The notes: generated from the letters alone by a model not told the origin. Counted from the stretch's first letter, positions 8,818 through 17,407 are shown. The stretch is DNA of 64,000 bases from Paenibacillus agri (GCF_013359945.1 NZ_JABWCS010000202.1:62001-126000); one strand, 5' to 3'. Program-made: numbers and translations.

Positions 8818-8874
8818 ATAAACCAACAGTAGTCTAGGACTTTATTTTTCAGTTTAGGACAGCTGTTGGTTTAT
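8818..8874. repeat. Twelve-bp perfect inverted repeat with 33-bp loop
   Basis: ATAAACCAACAG at 8818-8829 pairs with CTGTTGGTTTAT at 8863-8874. The loop contains a direct repeat (CTAGGAC / TTAGGAC). It lies just after the small membrane gene and may end its transcript, but there is no T-run typical of an intrinsic terminator. Confidence 0.55.
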
Positions 8875-9019
8875 ATTGGAACCCTCAAAACGCGCTCTTT
8901 TGGAATTCACTAGTGAGCAGTATGCGTCTACTCTTTATTACGTCCATCTGTTCGACCCCACATCCGCCCAGATCCATTATCCTCGCAATTACTAGCCATA
9001 TAGTTTCATTCATCGTAAC

Positions 9020-9124
9020 TTAATAAAATCGCTTATAATCGTTCGTTTCCTCTTTAAGTCTTTCTATGTATAGTGCCTTTTGTTTTTTAGCTGCACGCTG
9101 CGCCTTAGCAGTTTCTTTAATCAT
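9020..9124 (-). pseudogene. Short Lys/Glu-rich ORF or gene remnant
   Basis: A 34-residue frame (start MIKETAKAQR, end NDYKRFY) reads on the minus strand. The same frame stays open upstream (GNRIFGITVNN) without a start codon, and GGAGGGGG lies about 36 bases before the ATG, too far for normal initiation. The composition looks like real coding sequence from a small charged helical protein. I read it as a decayed gene or the end of one; no family is recognised. The rest of 8875-9290 holds nothing I can name. Confidence 0.3.
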
Positions 9125-9291
9125 ATTATTAACTGTAATTCCAAAAATACGGTTACCTATCCCCCTCCGGATTATGTAATAACAGCATTATAGTTATCCA
9201 AATTATAACATTAAGTTTCTAATGTTTTACAGAGGAATCCGGCTTTTTACATAGTTCTTTTGGACTACTCATCCAAATTTCGACAACAAAA

Positions 9292-9312
9292 AGAGCCTGT
9301 CAAAAGACAGAC
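9292..9312 (-). terminator. Terminator of sigK
   Basis: On the minus strand, CTGTC-TTTT-GACAG is followed by CTCTTTTTG, directly after the sigK stop codon. Confidence 0.7.
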
Positions 9313-9321
9313 CCGATCCGT

Positions 9322-10023
9322 TCAACGCTTCGCCTTATAAAACTCATGATACAGCTTCATCAGCGCCCGCTTCTCTATCCGCGACACATAACTGCGCGAG
9401 ATGCCAAGCTCCTTGGCAATTTCCCTCTGCGTCCGCTCTTCCCCTCCCGTGTCCAGGCCAAAACGGCCGACCACGACCTCTTTTTCCCGGTCATCCAGGA
9501 TGTCGAGGTTGCGGTAGATTTTGCTCTTCTCAATCTTCAGATCGACTTCCTTGATTACATCATCGGCTTCCGAACCGAGGATATCTATAAGTGTAATTTC
9601 ATTTCCTTCCTTGTCAGTACCGATGGGATCATGCAGGGAGACGTCTTTACGGGTCTTTTTCAGCGATCTCAAGTGCATGAGAATTTCATTCTCGATACAA
9701 CGGGCTGCGAAGGTAGCCAGCTTGGTGCCTTTATTCGGACGATAGCTCTCGATCGCCTTGATCAGGCCGATGGTCCCGATGGAGATGAGGTCCTCCATGT
9801 CTTCGCCGGTATTATCGAATTTTTTGACAATATGGGCAACCAGTCTCAAGTTATGCTCAATCAACAAGTTACGGGCCTTGGCATCCCCCTCCGCCATCCG
9901 CCCCAAGTACCGGCTTTCCTCTTCTTCGGTCAGGGGCTGTGGAAATGCGTTGTTCCTTACATACGACACCAACAGCGTCAATTCTTTGATCAACAGGGCA
10001 ATTGTACTTATGATTCCGGGCAA
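9322..10023 (-). CDS. sigK: Sporulation sigma factor K precursor
   Basis: The 233-residue protein directs late mother-cell transcription during sporulation. It carries the membrane-associated pro-sequence (residues 1-20) ending VS before [10 protein letters not shown], the site where the SpoIVFB protease cuts pro-sigma-K. Then come region 2 ([17 protein letters not shown], about 80-96) and the region 4 helix-turn-helix ([20 protein letters not shown], about 198-217). The gene is continuous, so no skin-type prophage interrupts it as in Bacillus subtilis. The TTG start at 10023 follows GGGAGGTG by eight bases and is the only initiator that gives the full pro-sequence. It has its own terminator and is not in an operon. 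Confidence 0.97.
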   Translation of the reverse strand: MPGIISTIALLIKELTLLVSYVRNNAFPQPLTEEEESRYLGRMAEGDAKARNLLIEHNLRLVAHIVKKFDNTGEDMEDLISIGTIGLIKAIESYRPNKGTKLATFAARCIENEILMHLRSLKKTRKDVSLHDPIGTDKEGNEITLIDILGSEADDVIKEVDLKIEKSKIYRNLDILDDREKEVVVGRFGLDTGGEERTQREIAKELGISRSYVSRIEKRALMKLYHEFYKAKR

Positions 10024-10094
10024 TTTGGCGACACCTCCCGCACGTGTACAATGAAACCGATCAGCAATGAGAACTACGGGTTCATGGTCCTTTT

Positions 10095-10122
10095 ATTCTA
10101 TGTGGGCAGGGGCCTAGAAGTG
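10095..10122 (-). promoter_or_regulatory. Possible sigma-E/sigma-K promoter of sigK
   Basis: On the minus strand CATAGAAT (complement of 10095-10102) resembles the CATACANT or CATANNNT -10 of sigma-E/K promoters, about 72 bases before the start codon. An AC lies 17 bases upstream, as in the sigma-K -35. The match is short and untested. Confidence 0.3.
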
Positions 10123-10167
10123 CATGTACGGGGGAAATAGGTACAAGTTATTCTGGCACCAGAACTT

Positions 10168-10213
10168 AAAAAATCACATTCTGAGCATCATGTGCTACAG
10201 AATGTGATTTTTT
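10168..10213. terminator. Strong bidirectional terminator
   Basis: A 16-bp stem (AAAAAATCACATTCTG with CAGAATGTGATTTTTT) flanked by A and T runs. It follows the SLH-domain remnant on the minus strand. Confidence 0.85.
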
Positions 10214-10222
10214 ATTGTGCTA

Positions 10223-10858
10223 TTACGGTTTAATAACGTTGATCAACATAACAACCATTTCTGCCCTTGTTGCATTGGCACTCGGTTTAAAGGTTCCATC
10301 CGGATAACCACTAATGGCCTTGTTTGATGATAATGCGGCTATACTTTCAGCGGCCCATGACGGGATATCGTCAGAGAATGATTTGACATTATTCATGTCA
10401 GCTTTTAGCTTAAACGCGTTTTGTATAAGCACCGCAAGCTCTGCTCTTGTTATATTGGAATTTGAGTTCACATAAAACTTTCCATTAACTTTTGAGCCGC
10501 TTATTAGCCCATTTACATATGCTGCCGCGATACTAGGCCTGCTCCATTCTGGCACACTGTCCCAGTCTGTAAAATGCAATGCTGCTTCATTGAGATCTGC
10601 TGGAAGGCCTAAAGTTAGCTTCTTAGCTCTAGCTAATATTGTAATGGCTTCTCTTCTTTTTGTATTACTGTTCGGATCAAAGATATCGACTGATCTGCCG
10701 TTTATAAGGCCCAGTGCATAAGCTTTCTCAATGGCTTGCTCAGCCCAAGGAGCTTCTAGATGCACATCCTTAAATGTTGCATTTACGACAGTACTACCTG
10801 AAGTCGTATCATCAGGTTTTGTTGCACTATAGTCACTATGAGGGCGCCGATTCTCGCT
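10223..10858 (-). pseudogene. 3' remnant of an S-layer-homology (SLH) surface protein
   Basis: The frame encodes three SLH repeats. The first begins at FKDV, before the nominal GTG at 10765; the others begin at HFTDWDSVPEWS and SFSDDIPSWA, each with an ITRAE/TRAEM-type motif. SLH triplets anchor exported proteins to pyruvylated secondary wall polymer. Upstream of the GTG the frame stays open through a Thr/Ser linker (TTSGSTVVNA) and meets an in-frame TAA at 10859-10861, with no start codon, ribosome site or signal peptide. The large N-terminal part that normally precedes the SLH domains is missing, so this is best read as a truncated gene. It retains a good terminator. Confidence 0.75.
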
Positions 10859-10942
10859 TTATCCAAAATATCACTATGGTATATTTAGTTTTGTCCATGT
10901 TATATGAAATCAAGGGGCTTATCTAGCCATTGATAGCAATAG

Positions 10943-10984
10943 AAAAAAGCACGCCCCTGTCTTATTGGCAAGACGAGAACGTGC
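10943..10984 (-). terminator. Terminator of the PPTase operon
   Basis: On the minus strand GCACG...GTCTT...AAGAC...CGTGC forms a stem followed by six T residues, just after the phosphopantetheinyl transferase stop codon. Confidence 0.8.
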
Positions 10985-10990
10985 ACATAT

Positions 10991-11740
10991 TTAAGCGAAC
11001 GACTTAGCATTGTCTCCGATCTGTTCCTTTTTCATGAGCCTACATGTCGAGATTACATAGTCTTCATATGTGAAATAGGAAATATCTATTTTCAGCATAT
11101 TGGAATCATACATCTCAATTAACCTGTCATCATTTAAAACAATATCTAATTCATCAGGAGTCATCAGTATCTCAATCGCCTGAAATCCATAGTGAAATCC
11201 CACACCAAAAGCTTTTAACACAGCTTCTTTAATACTCCACATTAAGCATGATGTAAACTCTCTCTCAGCAGGATCATAGGCGTCGTTCAAGACCTTTAAT
11301 TCATACTTGGAGAAAACAGCATTCATCACCGGAAGCTGTCTGATTTTGCAGTAATCAACTCCAATGAAGGAGTCCATTGAAATTGCACCCACAACCAGTT
11401 CATCTTCATGCGATATAGAAATACTAGCATTGGCGCTACCCTCTAATATTGGTCGTCCTTTGAACGGCAGCTCCTCTTCGTTGATAATATTGATTTCATT
11501 CATCTTCTGAACCGTACTTTGGGTCGAGATTAATAACTCTTTGCACAGTAATCTTCCGTAATAAAATTGTCTTTGCCTGCGCGGATTTTTGGATAACCGA
11601 TTGAATAACTCCAGCTCTGGTGTGGTCAGATGAAGGTTAAGCTCAACCGGTGAAAGGGTCGTTAATTCTCTCCCCAATTTGATGATTCTGAGTCGGTCTA
11701 TGATAGCTTTTTGAGCGAATGAAGCCCTTATTACTTTCAA
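10991..11740 (-). CDS. Sfp-type 4'-phosphopantetheinyl transferase
   Basis: This enzyme moves phosphopantetheine from CoA onto the conserved Ser of carrier domains, which an NRPS needs for activity. The 249 residues show the family signatures: GVDY at about 127-130 and WSIKEAVLKAFG at about 168-179, with the Mg-binding Asp and Glu, plus RQRQFYYGRLLCK in the N-terminal part. The length fits the two-lobed Sfp class (about 220-250), not the short AcpS class. The TTG start at 11740 overlaps the stop of the MBL gene (TTGA), implying translational coupling. It is the last gene of the padR-MFS-MBL operon. Its likely target is the NRPS 5 kb away, but it could serve any carrier protein in the cell. 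Confidence 0.9.
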   Translation of the reverse strand: MKVIRASFAQKAIIDRLRIIKLGRELTTLSPVELNLHLTTPELELFNRLSKNPRRQRQFYYGRLLCKELLISTQSTVQKMNEINIINEEELPFKGRPILEGSANASISISHEDELVVGAISMDSFIGVDYCKIRQLPVMNAVFSKYELKVLNDAYDPAEREFTSCLMWSIKEAVLKAFGVGFHYGFQAIEILMTPDELDIVLNDDRLIEMYDSNMLKIDISYFTYEDYVISTCRLMKKEQIGDNAKSFA

Positions 11741-12693
11741 ATGGGTGCTCCTTGTTTACTATTATCTATTTTCACACTCTTCTGCTCATCTAACAAATCC
11801 AGGATATTAAAGGTTTCGGATAGTGCCAAATAATATTCAAGATCGCATAATCCGGGAAACAGCTTTTCACAAAGTGAATTTACGGACAGATTCTCGTATT
11901 GTTTAATAATACGCTGCGCCTTTTTTAGCCGTTTTTCTGTCTTCAACCGATTGTTGTTGATCAGGGATGCTGCATCATAGATGATCTCTCCATGGCCCGG
12001 AAGAAGTACGGCGTTTGTGGTCCGAATAAACTCAACACTGCTCATATAACGCCTCATCAAATTAGTCACAAGGGTCCCATCAGATGGATTAATTTCGAGC
12101 AAGCTGTTTATCGTGACTTTATCAAGCAGCAAATCTCCGCTTATAACAATATTATAATTCTCGCAATAAATGCACAGATCATTGCATGAATGACCTTTTA
12201 GCAAAATGATTTTGTATTTATCAAACAACCAGCCCTCTTGATCCATCAAGTGTAGCGTCTTATGCTCCAATCCATTCAACCTGTAATCTCTGAACAATTG
12301 TTCCATCAGCTTCGCTCTTTTGGGTTCCGGCACATCAACTGACTCGGCAATGGTCTTTGTAATGAATTCTTTATCCTGGATGGCAGACGAATTACAGAAA
12401 TACTGTATTGAGGTTGAATTCATATAAATCGGGATGCTGTCGGGCAATGTTGTCAAAAGTCCGGTGTGATCCGAATGATGATGTGTGATGATTACAGCGT
12501 TCAATTGGTTTATTGAAACATTAATACTCCTTAATGCATCCTCCAACACTTTATAGGCAGCTGAATCTGCTGGCCCAGCATCAACTAACAGTAGCTCCGG
12601 CATCAGCAAATAACAATTCACAGAATGCTCACCACCGGTGTCACTCAAGGGCAGCTCGATTCGATAGATGGAATCATTTATTTTATGAATCAA
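11737..12693 (-). CDS. MBL-fold metallo-hydrolase
   Basis: The 318-residue protein has the metallo-beta-lactamase-fold metal motif HHHSDHTG (about 71-78), a second metal Asp in SGDLLLD and a C-terminal PGHGE motif, as in glyoxalase-II-like hydrolases. About 80 residues follow as a helical extension. The family cleaves thioesters, lactones and lactams. Lying between an exporter and a phosphopantetheinyl transferase, a role in hydrolysing a peptidyl thioester or protecting the host from its own product is plausible but inferred. It overlaps the upstream MFS gene by 11 bases and the downstream gene by 4. Confidence 0.85.
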   Translation of the reverse strand: MIHKINDSIYRIELPLSDTGGEHSVNCYLLMPELLLVDAGPADSAAYKVLEDALRSINVSINQLNAVIITHHHSDHTGLLTTLPDSIPIYMNSTSIQYFCNSSAIQDKEFITKTIAESVDVPEPKRAKLMEQLFRDYRLNGLEHKTLHLMDQEGWLFDKYKIILLKGHSCNDLCIYCENYNIVISGDLLLDKVTINSLLEINPSDGTLVTNLMRRYMSSVEFIRTTNAVLLPGHGEIIYDAASLINNNRLKTEKRLKKAQRIIKQYENLSVNSLCEKLFPGLCDLEYYLALSETFNILDLLDEQKSVKIDNSKQGAPI

Positions 12694-14428
12694 CTTTTAT
12701 CACTTCTTTTCTGTCCTTCTTTTCTGTTTCTTTATACAAGAAAGAGATCAAGCTACAGAATATAATCACAAAAAAAGCAATACCGTATAAACTTGAGAAC
12801 GACTTAGAGATCTTATTCTGCGAGTACTGCTGGATATCTGCGGCATATGCGTTAACTTCGTTTTGAACTTTAGCGATTTTTTGATCAACAGTAACGGTTA
12901 CTTGGTCTTTAATTGCTTTCTTAGTAGCGTCATTCAGGGGCTTCATTGTACCTGGTCGTTGACTAGCCTTCTGTACTTCTGCTTCAATTAATGCTGACCT
13001 TTCCTCAGGACTCATTATTTTTTTCTCATCATTAGCAGAAGCGTTTGTGTTAATTTTCTCCGACTCTAAGTTTCTTTTGGTGTTTTCCAGTACGATCTCT
13101 TGCTGCTCTTTAGTAATATCCAGTTTTAGAATTTCCTTTTGAGCATGCTCTAATATTTGAACTTTTGCGCTGGCGATATTGTTGGTTAGAGCAGATACAA
13201 AGATGGCTACCGCTAGAACAATCCCAACCTGACGTAGTACGCCAACTACACTCTGGGAAGCTGTAAGCAATTCTCCGGTAAAAGAAGAGGCGGCCAGAAC
13301 TGTAATCGGACCCACAATGATCCCATAACCAAATCCGAGGACCAAACAAGCGATGATCAATTGCGTGTATCCATTCGATACGTCCAAATGATAAAGCATG
13401 TAGTAAGCAACAGCCATCGCGATAAAACCTGTGAATATAACTGCCTTTCTTCCGACTTTATCAACCAGCAAACCAGCAATTGGCGAAAATACAAAGATCA
13501 TTGCCGAGATCGGAGTCACTAATAGCGCCGCTCGCAGCTCAGATTCTCCATGAATCCGGTTCAGGAACGTCGGCAGGAGCACGGTAACCCCGATTAGAAA
13601 AAGGTTGCTGAACACTACGGTTACCGCTGAGGCATTAAACTGACGATCCTTGAACAATTTTAAATTGATCATGGCATACTGGCTTCTTTTTTCCGTGACA
13701 ATAAAAATGATGAATGATAGGATAGAGACTGAAAAAGTACCAATAATCCGGATGCTCTCCCACCCCCATGTGTTCCCTTGGGTTAACCCTAATGTTAGGC
13801 TAAACAAGAAGCATACGCACCAGAAAGCGCCCTTATAATCATTCTTGCTCTTGATTTTTTCTTCATTTTTAATGTTTAAACAGAAGAAGGAGACCACAAT
13901 CGCAATGATGCTCAAAGGCACATTGATTAGAAATACCCAGCGCCAGCCGAGAAATTGTGTGATTAGCCCGCCTATTGAAGGTCCCAGCGCTGCTGAAAGT
14001 CCTTGAGTAACACCTAGAATCGCTATAACCCTGCTTCTTTTTTCTATAGACACTGTGGATATACCAATAACCATACTAATCGGAAAAATAATAGCCGCCC
14101 CTATACTCTGCACGCCTCTTCCGATAATCAGCACAGACACATCATTAGAAAAAGAACAAATCAATGATCCGACACAAAAAATGATAAAGCCTAAAATGTA
14201 GATTTTATTCTTACCATAAATCTCTGCCAATCTGCCTAGAGGAATCGTCATTACTGCAAAAGTTATGGTGTATATATTCAGTGCCCAGGATAATTGATTC
14301 AAAGTTACACCCAGACTATCCTGTATAGCCGGCAATGTTATATTCATAATAGTCGTATCTAACATACATAAGAATATCCCCATACACATCACAGATATGG
14401 TTAAAAAAAGATTGATCTCCTTTTTCAT
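12683..14428 (-). CDS. MFS drug exporter, DHA2 (EmrB/QacA) family
   Basis: The start is the ATG at 14428, five bases after AGGAGG; the longer frame to 14503 is a read-through. The 581-residue protein has the 14-helix architecture of DHA2 exporters, with motif C (GPSIGGLITQFLGWRWVFLINVP) and motif A-like GRLAEIYGKNK. A long hydrophilic, Lys/Glu-rich segment of roughly 120 residues (about 430-550) sits between the last two membrane helices and should face outside. The second gene of a padR-led operon, it probably exports a toxic or signalling small molecule, perhaps the NRPS product. Substrate is not predictable from sequence. Confidence 0.9.
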   Translation of the reverse strand: MKKEINLFLTISVMCMGIFLCMLDTTIMNITLPAIQDSLGVTLNQLSWALNIYTITFAVMTIPLGRLAEIYGKNKIYILGFIIFCVGSLICSFSNDVSVLIIGRGVQSIGAAIIFPISMVIGISTVSIEKRSRVIAILGVTQGLSAALGPSIGGLITQFLGWRWVFLINVPLSIIAIVVSFFCLNIKNEEKIKSKNDYKGAFWCVCFLFSLTLGLTQGNTWGWESIRIIGTFSVSILSFIIFIVTEKRSQYAMINLKLFKDRQFNASAVTVVFSNLFLIGVTVLLPTFLNRIHGESELRAALLVTPISAMIFVFSPIAGLLVDKVGRKAVIFTGFIAMAVAYYMLYHLDVSNGYTQLIIACLVLGFGYGIIVGPITVLAASSFTGELLTASQSVVGVLRQVGIVLAVAIFVSALTNNIASAKVQILEHAQKEILKLDITKEQQEIVLENTKRNLESEKINTNASANDEKKIMSPEERSALIEAEVQKASQRPGTMKPLNDATKKAIKDQVTVTVDQKIAKVQNEVNAYAADIQQYSQNKISKSFSSLYGIAFFVIIFCSLISFLYKETEKKDRKEVIKVDS

Positions 14429-14444
14429 AAAACCTCCTGTAAGG

Positions 14445-14957
14445 TTAACCCATCTCCACCAGTTTGGCCTGTAGCACCTGTATTTCCGCCTCGTATTGTG
14501 CAATGCCTATGTCATAGGATATTTTTTGTGTGTAGGTTAGTTTATCTTTCCACTTAATGTAATCTGTTTTCAACTGATCGATTTGCTCTGTTTTCTGTTT
14601 GATTTCATCATTAATCCATTGAATAACAACCTCGTTCTCAACAAACTCTCCAAAATACATTCTCATCAAAAAGTCAGATTGGCGGATTTCCGGTTGAACG
14701 GGCGAGATCAAATATTCAAAGAACTCTTTAGTCCCCACCTCGGAGATTGAAAACACATTTCGGTTCGGCTTTCCTTCTTGAAATACAACCTCCTTGTCAA
14801 TCACCTTTTCCTTCTCCAGCTTCTTCAGTGTGGGGTAGATCATTCCATAAGTACCATTGAAGAAGTGTGAAAATATCGTCTTGAACACCTCATTAATTTC
14901 GTATCCGGTCCTCTTTTTCTTGTGCAGCAAGCCTAAAATAATGTCTCTTCCTTTCAC
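14445..14957 (-). CDS. PadR-family transcriptional regulator
   Basis: The 170-residue protein has the PadR winged helix (GRDIILGLLHKKKRTGYEI through YPTLKKLEKEKVI) and a C-terminal coiled region (about 115-170) used for dimer formation. The GTG at 14957 is preferred because AAGAGGT lies six bases upstream; the ATG at 14975 has no ribosome site. PadR proteins usually repress an adjacent exporter gene and release DNA on binding the exported compound. It heads the operon, 16 bases from the exporter gene, and an inverted repeat overlaps its promoter, consistent with autorepression. Confidence 0.9.
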   Translation of the reverse strand: MKGRDIILGLLHKKKRTGYEINEVFKTIFSHFFNGTYGMIYPTLKKLEKEKVIDKEVVFQEGKPNRNVFSISEVGTKEFFEYLISPVQPEIRQSDFLMRMYFGEFVENEVVIQWINDEIKQKTEQIDQLKTDYIKWKDKLTYTQKISYDIGIAQYEAEIQVLQAKLVEMG

Positions 14958-15073
14958 AGCTCTACCTCTTTTCATTCGTTATGGAATATCGTTAGTATGT
15001 CTTGAGTGACTTTTTTCCTGATACGTAGCGGAGCATACATCCATAGCACGCCCAAAATGTTCCTTTATTTGGA

Positions 15074-15102
15074 ATTATATAACTCCATATTCACATTGTA
15101 AA
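15074..15102 (-). promoter_or_regulatory. Sigma-A promoter of the padR operon
   Basis: On the minus strand TTTACA (complement of 15097-15102), a 17-bp spacer and TATAAT (complement of 15074-15079), about 117 bases upstream of the padR start. Confidence 0.75.
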
Positions 15103-15120
15103 TATAGTTTATGTTAATAT
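15087..15120. promoter_or_regulatory. Candidate PadR operator
   Basis: ATATTCACAT (15087-15096) and ATGTTAATAT (15111-15120) form a 10-bp inverted repeat with one mismatch, overlapping the -35 element of the operon promoter. Confidence 0.45.
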
Positions 15121-15252
15121 TTTCTTTATTTGAATAACTATGAATAATATTTGTCTGTGATTAATTCATTCACTCCTTCTGATCTGGAATTACCGCTAGC
15201 TTGATTACACTAAGAGCAGAATATCTCAAGAAACCATGTAGTTTCCCCAAAC

Positions 15253-15278
15253 AAAAAAGCCAACCTCGATGGTTGGCT
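15253..15278 (-). terminator. Terminator of the tetR gene
   Basis: AGCCAACC-N5-GGTTGGCT followed by TTTTTT on the minus strand, just after the TetR stop codon. Confidence 0.85.
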
Positions 15279-15296
15279 CATTCACTTATACAATTT

Positions 15297-15884
15297 TTAC
15301 TTGATCATCGTCAGTGCCATCTGAATGGCATTATCAGCAAAAGAGCGCTCCGGGCGCGCCTTCATCATCACCGTAAGCCCGATCAGCGTGATAACCAGCC
15401 CTTGTGCCAGGGCTTTTATATTGGTATCACCCGCCAGTTCGCCTGAGTGTACGCCCTGTTCTATTTTTTCCTGAAAAATCGTAGCCAGGTACATCTGATG
15501 TTCCCGCGTCAGAATCTCGAATTTCTCGTCATGGGGAGCAAGCTCCACCATCGTATTAATACAAAAACATCCCTTGCTGGGCCCTATCGCGTATTCCTCT
15601 TCCACGATCCCTACGAGCAAGAAACGAAAAGATTCCTTGACCGTTTTCCCCTTTTGCAGCTTGGACCGGATATCGGATGCATGAAGCTGGGTATATTTCC
15701 GCAGCGCAGTTTCGAATAACTGCTTCTTGTCCCCAAACGCCGCGTATAGACTGGGGCGCTGAATACCCATTTCAAAAGTCAAATCATTTAAAGAAGACGC
15801 TTCGAACCCCTTCTCCCAAAACACCCGCATCGCCGCATCCAGCGCCTTCCCTTCATCAAATTCCCGCTGTCGAACCATATTCAT
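15297..15884 (-). CDS. TetR/AcrR-family repressor
   Basis: The 195-residue protein has an N-terminal TetR helix-turn-helix (about 10-55, with FEASSLNDLTFEMGIQRPSL then YAAFGDKKQLF) and an all-helical ligand domain. It is divergent from an MFS exporter gene across 220 bases holding repeated palindromes. The usual arrangement is that the regulator represses both genes and is released by a substrate of the pump. The ATG at 15884 has a weak AAAGAG ribosome site; the in-frame ATG two codons later is equally possible. Confidence 0.9.
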   Translation of the reverse strand: MNMVRQREFDEGKALDAAMRVFWEKGFEASSLNDLTFEMGIQRPSLYAAFGDKKQLFETALRKYTQLHASDIRSKLQKGKTVKESFRFLLVGIVEEEYAIGPSKGCFCINTMVELAPHDEKFEILTREHQMYLATIFQEKIEQGVHSGELAGDTNIKALAQGLVITLIGLTVMMKARPERSFADNAIQMALTMIK

Positions 15885-15895
15885 CAGCTCTTTTC

Positions 15896-15909
15896 ATATC
15901 GTTCAGTAT
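15896..15909. promoter_or_regulatory. Possible TetR operator, degenerate copy
   Basis: ATATCGTTCAGTAT keeps the AGTAT arm and the spacing of the two better copies at 16050 and 16067, and lies immediately upstream of the tetR start. Confidence 0.35.
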
Positions 15910-16049
15910 GTTATAATTTTAAGGTTTTAGATAAAGTTTGTCAAATTGAAGTGATTTACACAGTAAGAAACAGAGCAACCCCAATAAAACTGATACTAAT
16001 TATTTTGATACTCCTTCTAAGACAATTTAAATTTTACTGGATTCTTTTC

Positions 16050-16080
16050 ATACTATTCAGTATATTATACTAATCAGTAT
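16050..16080. promoter_or_regulatory. Twin TetR operators before the MFS gene
   Basis: Two palindromes with identical arms, ATACT-ATTC-AGTAT (16050-16063) and ATACT-AATC-AGTAT (16067-16080), are centred 17 bp apart. They cover the likely -10 region and end about 10 bases before the ribosome site of the exporter gene. Confidence 0.65.
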
Positions 16081-16104
16081 AAATTAAAAAAGGAGAGATA
16101 CTCT

Positions 16105-17337
16105 GTGAACAATCACATCTCTGATTCACAAATCCCCATGGCTGCCGATCATACTGAACCCTTGCCTTCACACCTTCCGGCATCGGGGATGTCCCGCTCT
16201 GTAGCTTTGTTATTCGCCATCGCCTGTGGGCTAGCTGTCTCTAACATCTATTATGCCCAGCCGCTGCTGGACACCCTGGCGAGTGAATTCTCCATCTCCC
16301 ATGCTTCTATTGGAGTGGTTATCACCATTACCCAAATTTGCTATGCTCTTGGGCTGCTGCTGTTAGTTCCATTGGGGGATCTGCTGAACAGACGCAAGCT
16401 CATTGTGAGCCAGATGACTTTATCTGTATTGGCTCTTATCATCGTAGGATTCGCGCCTGGGATTAATGTACTCTTCATCGGCCTGGCCTTTGTTGGCCTG
16501 CTTGCCGTTGTGACACAAGTGCTTGTCGCCTTCGCGGCGACTCTGGCCGCTCCCGCTGAACGTGGCCGCATCGTCGGCCTTGTCACCAGCGGGATTGTCA
16601 TCGGCATTCTGCTTGCACGTACGGTCGCAGGTGTGCTGACCGACCTTGCGGGCTGGCGTTCCGTCTACCTGTTCTCCGCCGGAATGATGGCCATTATTGC
16701 GCTGATCCTGCTGCGGATCTTGCCTTCGGAACAGAAACGCGCGTCATTATCGTATCCACAGCTGCTACGCTCGGTTCTCGCGCTATTCGTGCAGGAGCGG
16801 ATCCTGCGGGTCCGCGCGGTGCTTGCTCTGCTGATCTTTATGGCGTTCAGCATCTTGTGGACCTCTCTGGTGCTGCCGCTCAGCGCGCCGCCCTTCTCCC
16901 TATCGCACACGGCCATCGGTGCCTTTGGCCTGGCCGGGGTCGCCGGTGCCCTCGCAGCAGCTCGGGCCGGGGTACTGGCCGACCGGGGATTCGGCCAGCG
17001 TACCACCGGGCTAGCTCTAATTCTACTGCTAGCCTCGTGGGCGCTAATTTCACTGCTGCACTACTCACTGCTCGCACTGCTAGGCGGTATTATACTTCTG
17101 GACTTGGCTGTTCAGGCCGTGCATGTTACCAACCAGAGCCTGATTTTCAACGTAAGACCCGAAGCTCGGAGCCGTCTCACCGCCGCATACATGATCTTTT
17201 ACTCCATAGGAAGTGCTTCCGGCTCCCTCGCTTCGACCTATGCGTATGCCCACGGTGGCTGGAATGCGGTGTGCCTGCTGGGCGCCACTGTCAGCGCCGC
17301 GGCCATTTTATTCTGGGCACTGACCCGACGAGGTTGA
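16105..17337 (+). CDS. MFS efflux transporter (DHA1-like, 12 helices)
   Basis: The 410-residue protein begins with a soluble tail of about 30 residues, then GLAVSNIYYAQPLLDTLA at the first helix and PLGDLLNRRKLI (motif A) in the loop after helix 2. The length suits 12 membrane helices. It is translated from a GTG seven bases after AAGGAGAG. Control by the divergent TetR protein is suggested by the twin operators upstream. The gene is clearly richer in G and C than the NRPS region. Substrate unknown; multidrug or aromatic compound efflux is usual for this arrangement. Confidence 0.9.
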   Translation: MNNHISDSQIPMAADHTEPLPSHLPASGMSRSVALLFAIACGLAVSNIYYAQPLLDTLASEFSISHASIGVVITITQICYALGLLLLVPLGDLLNRRKLIVSQMTLSVLALIIVGFAPGINVLFIGLAFVGLLAVVTQVLVAFAATLAAPAERGRIVGLVTSGIVIGILLARTVAGVLTDLAGWRSVYLFSAGMMAIIALILLRILPSEQKRASLSYPQLLRSVLALFVQERILRVRAVLALLIFMAFSILWTSLVLPLSAPPFSLSHTAIGAFGLAGVAGALAAARAGVLADRGFGQRTTGLALILLLASWALISLLHYSLLALLGGIILLDLAVQAVHVTNQSLIFNVRPEARSRLTAAYMIFYSIGSASGSLASTYAYAHGGWNAVCLLGATVSAAAILFWALTRRG

Positions 17338-17378
17338 AAATCCTTAAGGGGGTAACATTCTCACATCACTACAAACTA

Positions 17379-17407
17379 AGCAGTTCCCATCCGGGGGCTG
17401 CTTTTTC
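17379..17407 (+). terminator. Terminator after the MFS gene
   Basis: AGCAG, a GC-rich loop with CCC/GGG pairing, then CTGCTTTTTC. The stretch from here to 17633 holds only the region upstream of pspC; I see no clear promoter there. Confidence 0.65.

Noticed and set aside
9322-10023. Skin-type prophage insertion in sigK
   Set aside because: The frame is uninterrupted from pro-sequence to region 4.
9346-10140. A 264-codon plus-strand ORF opposite sigK
   Set aside because: sigK is unmistakable on the other strand; the opposing frame is open by chance and its product resembles nothing.
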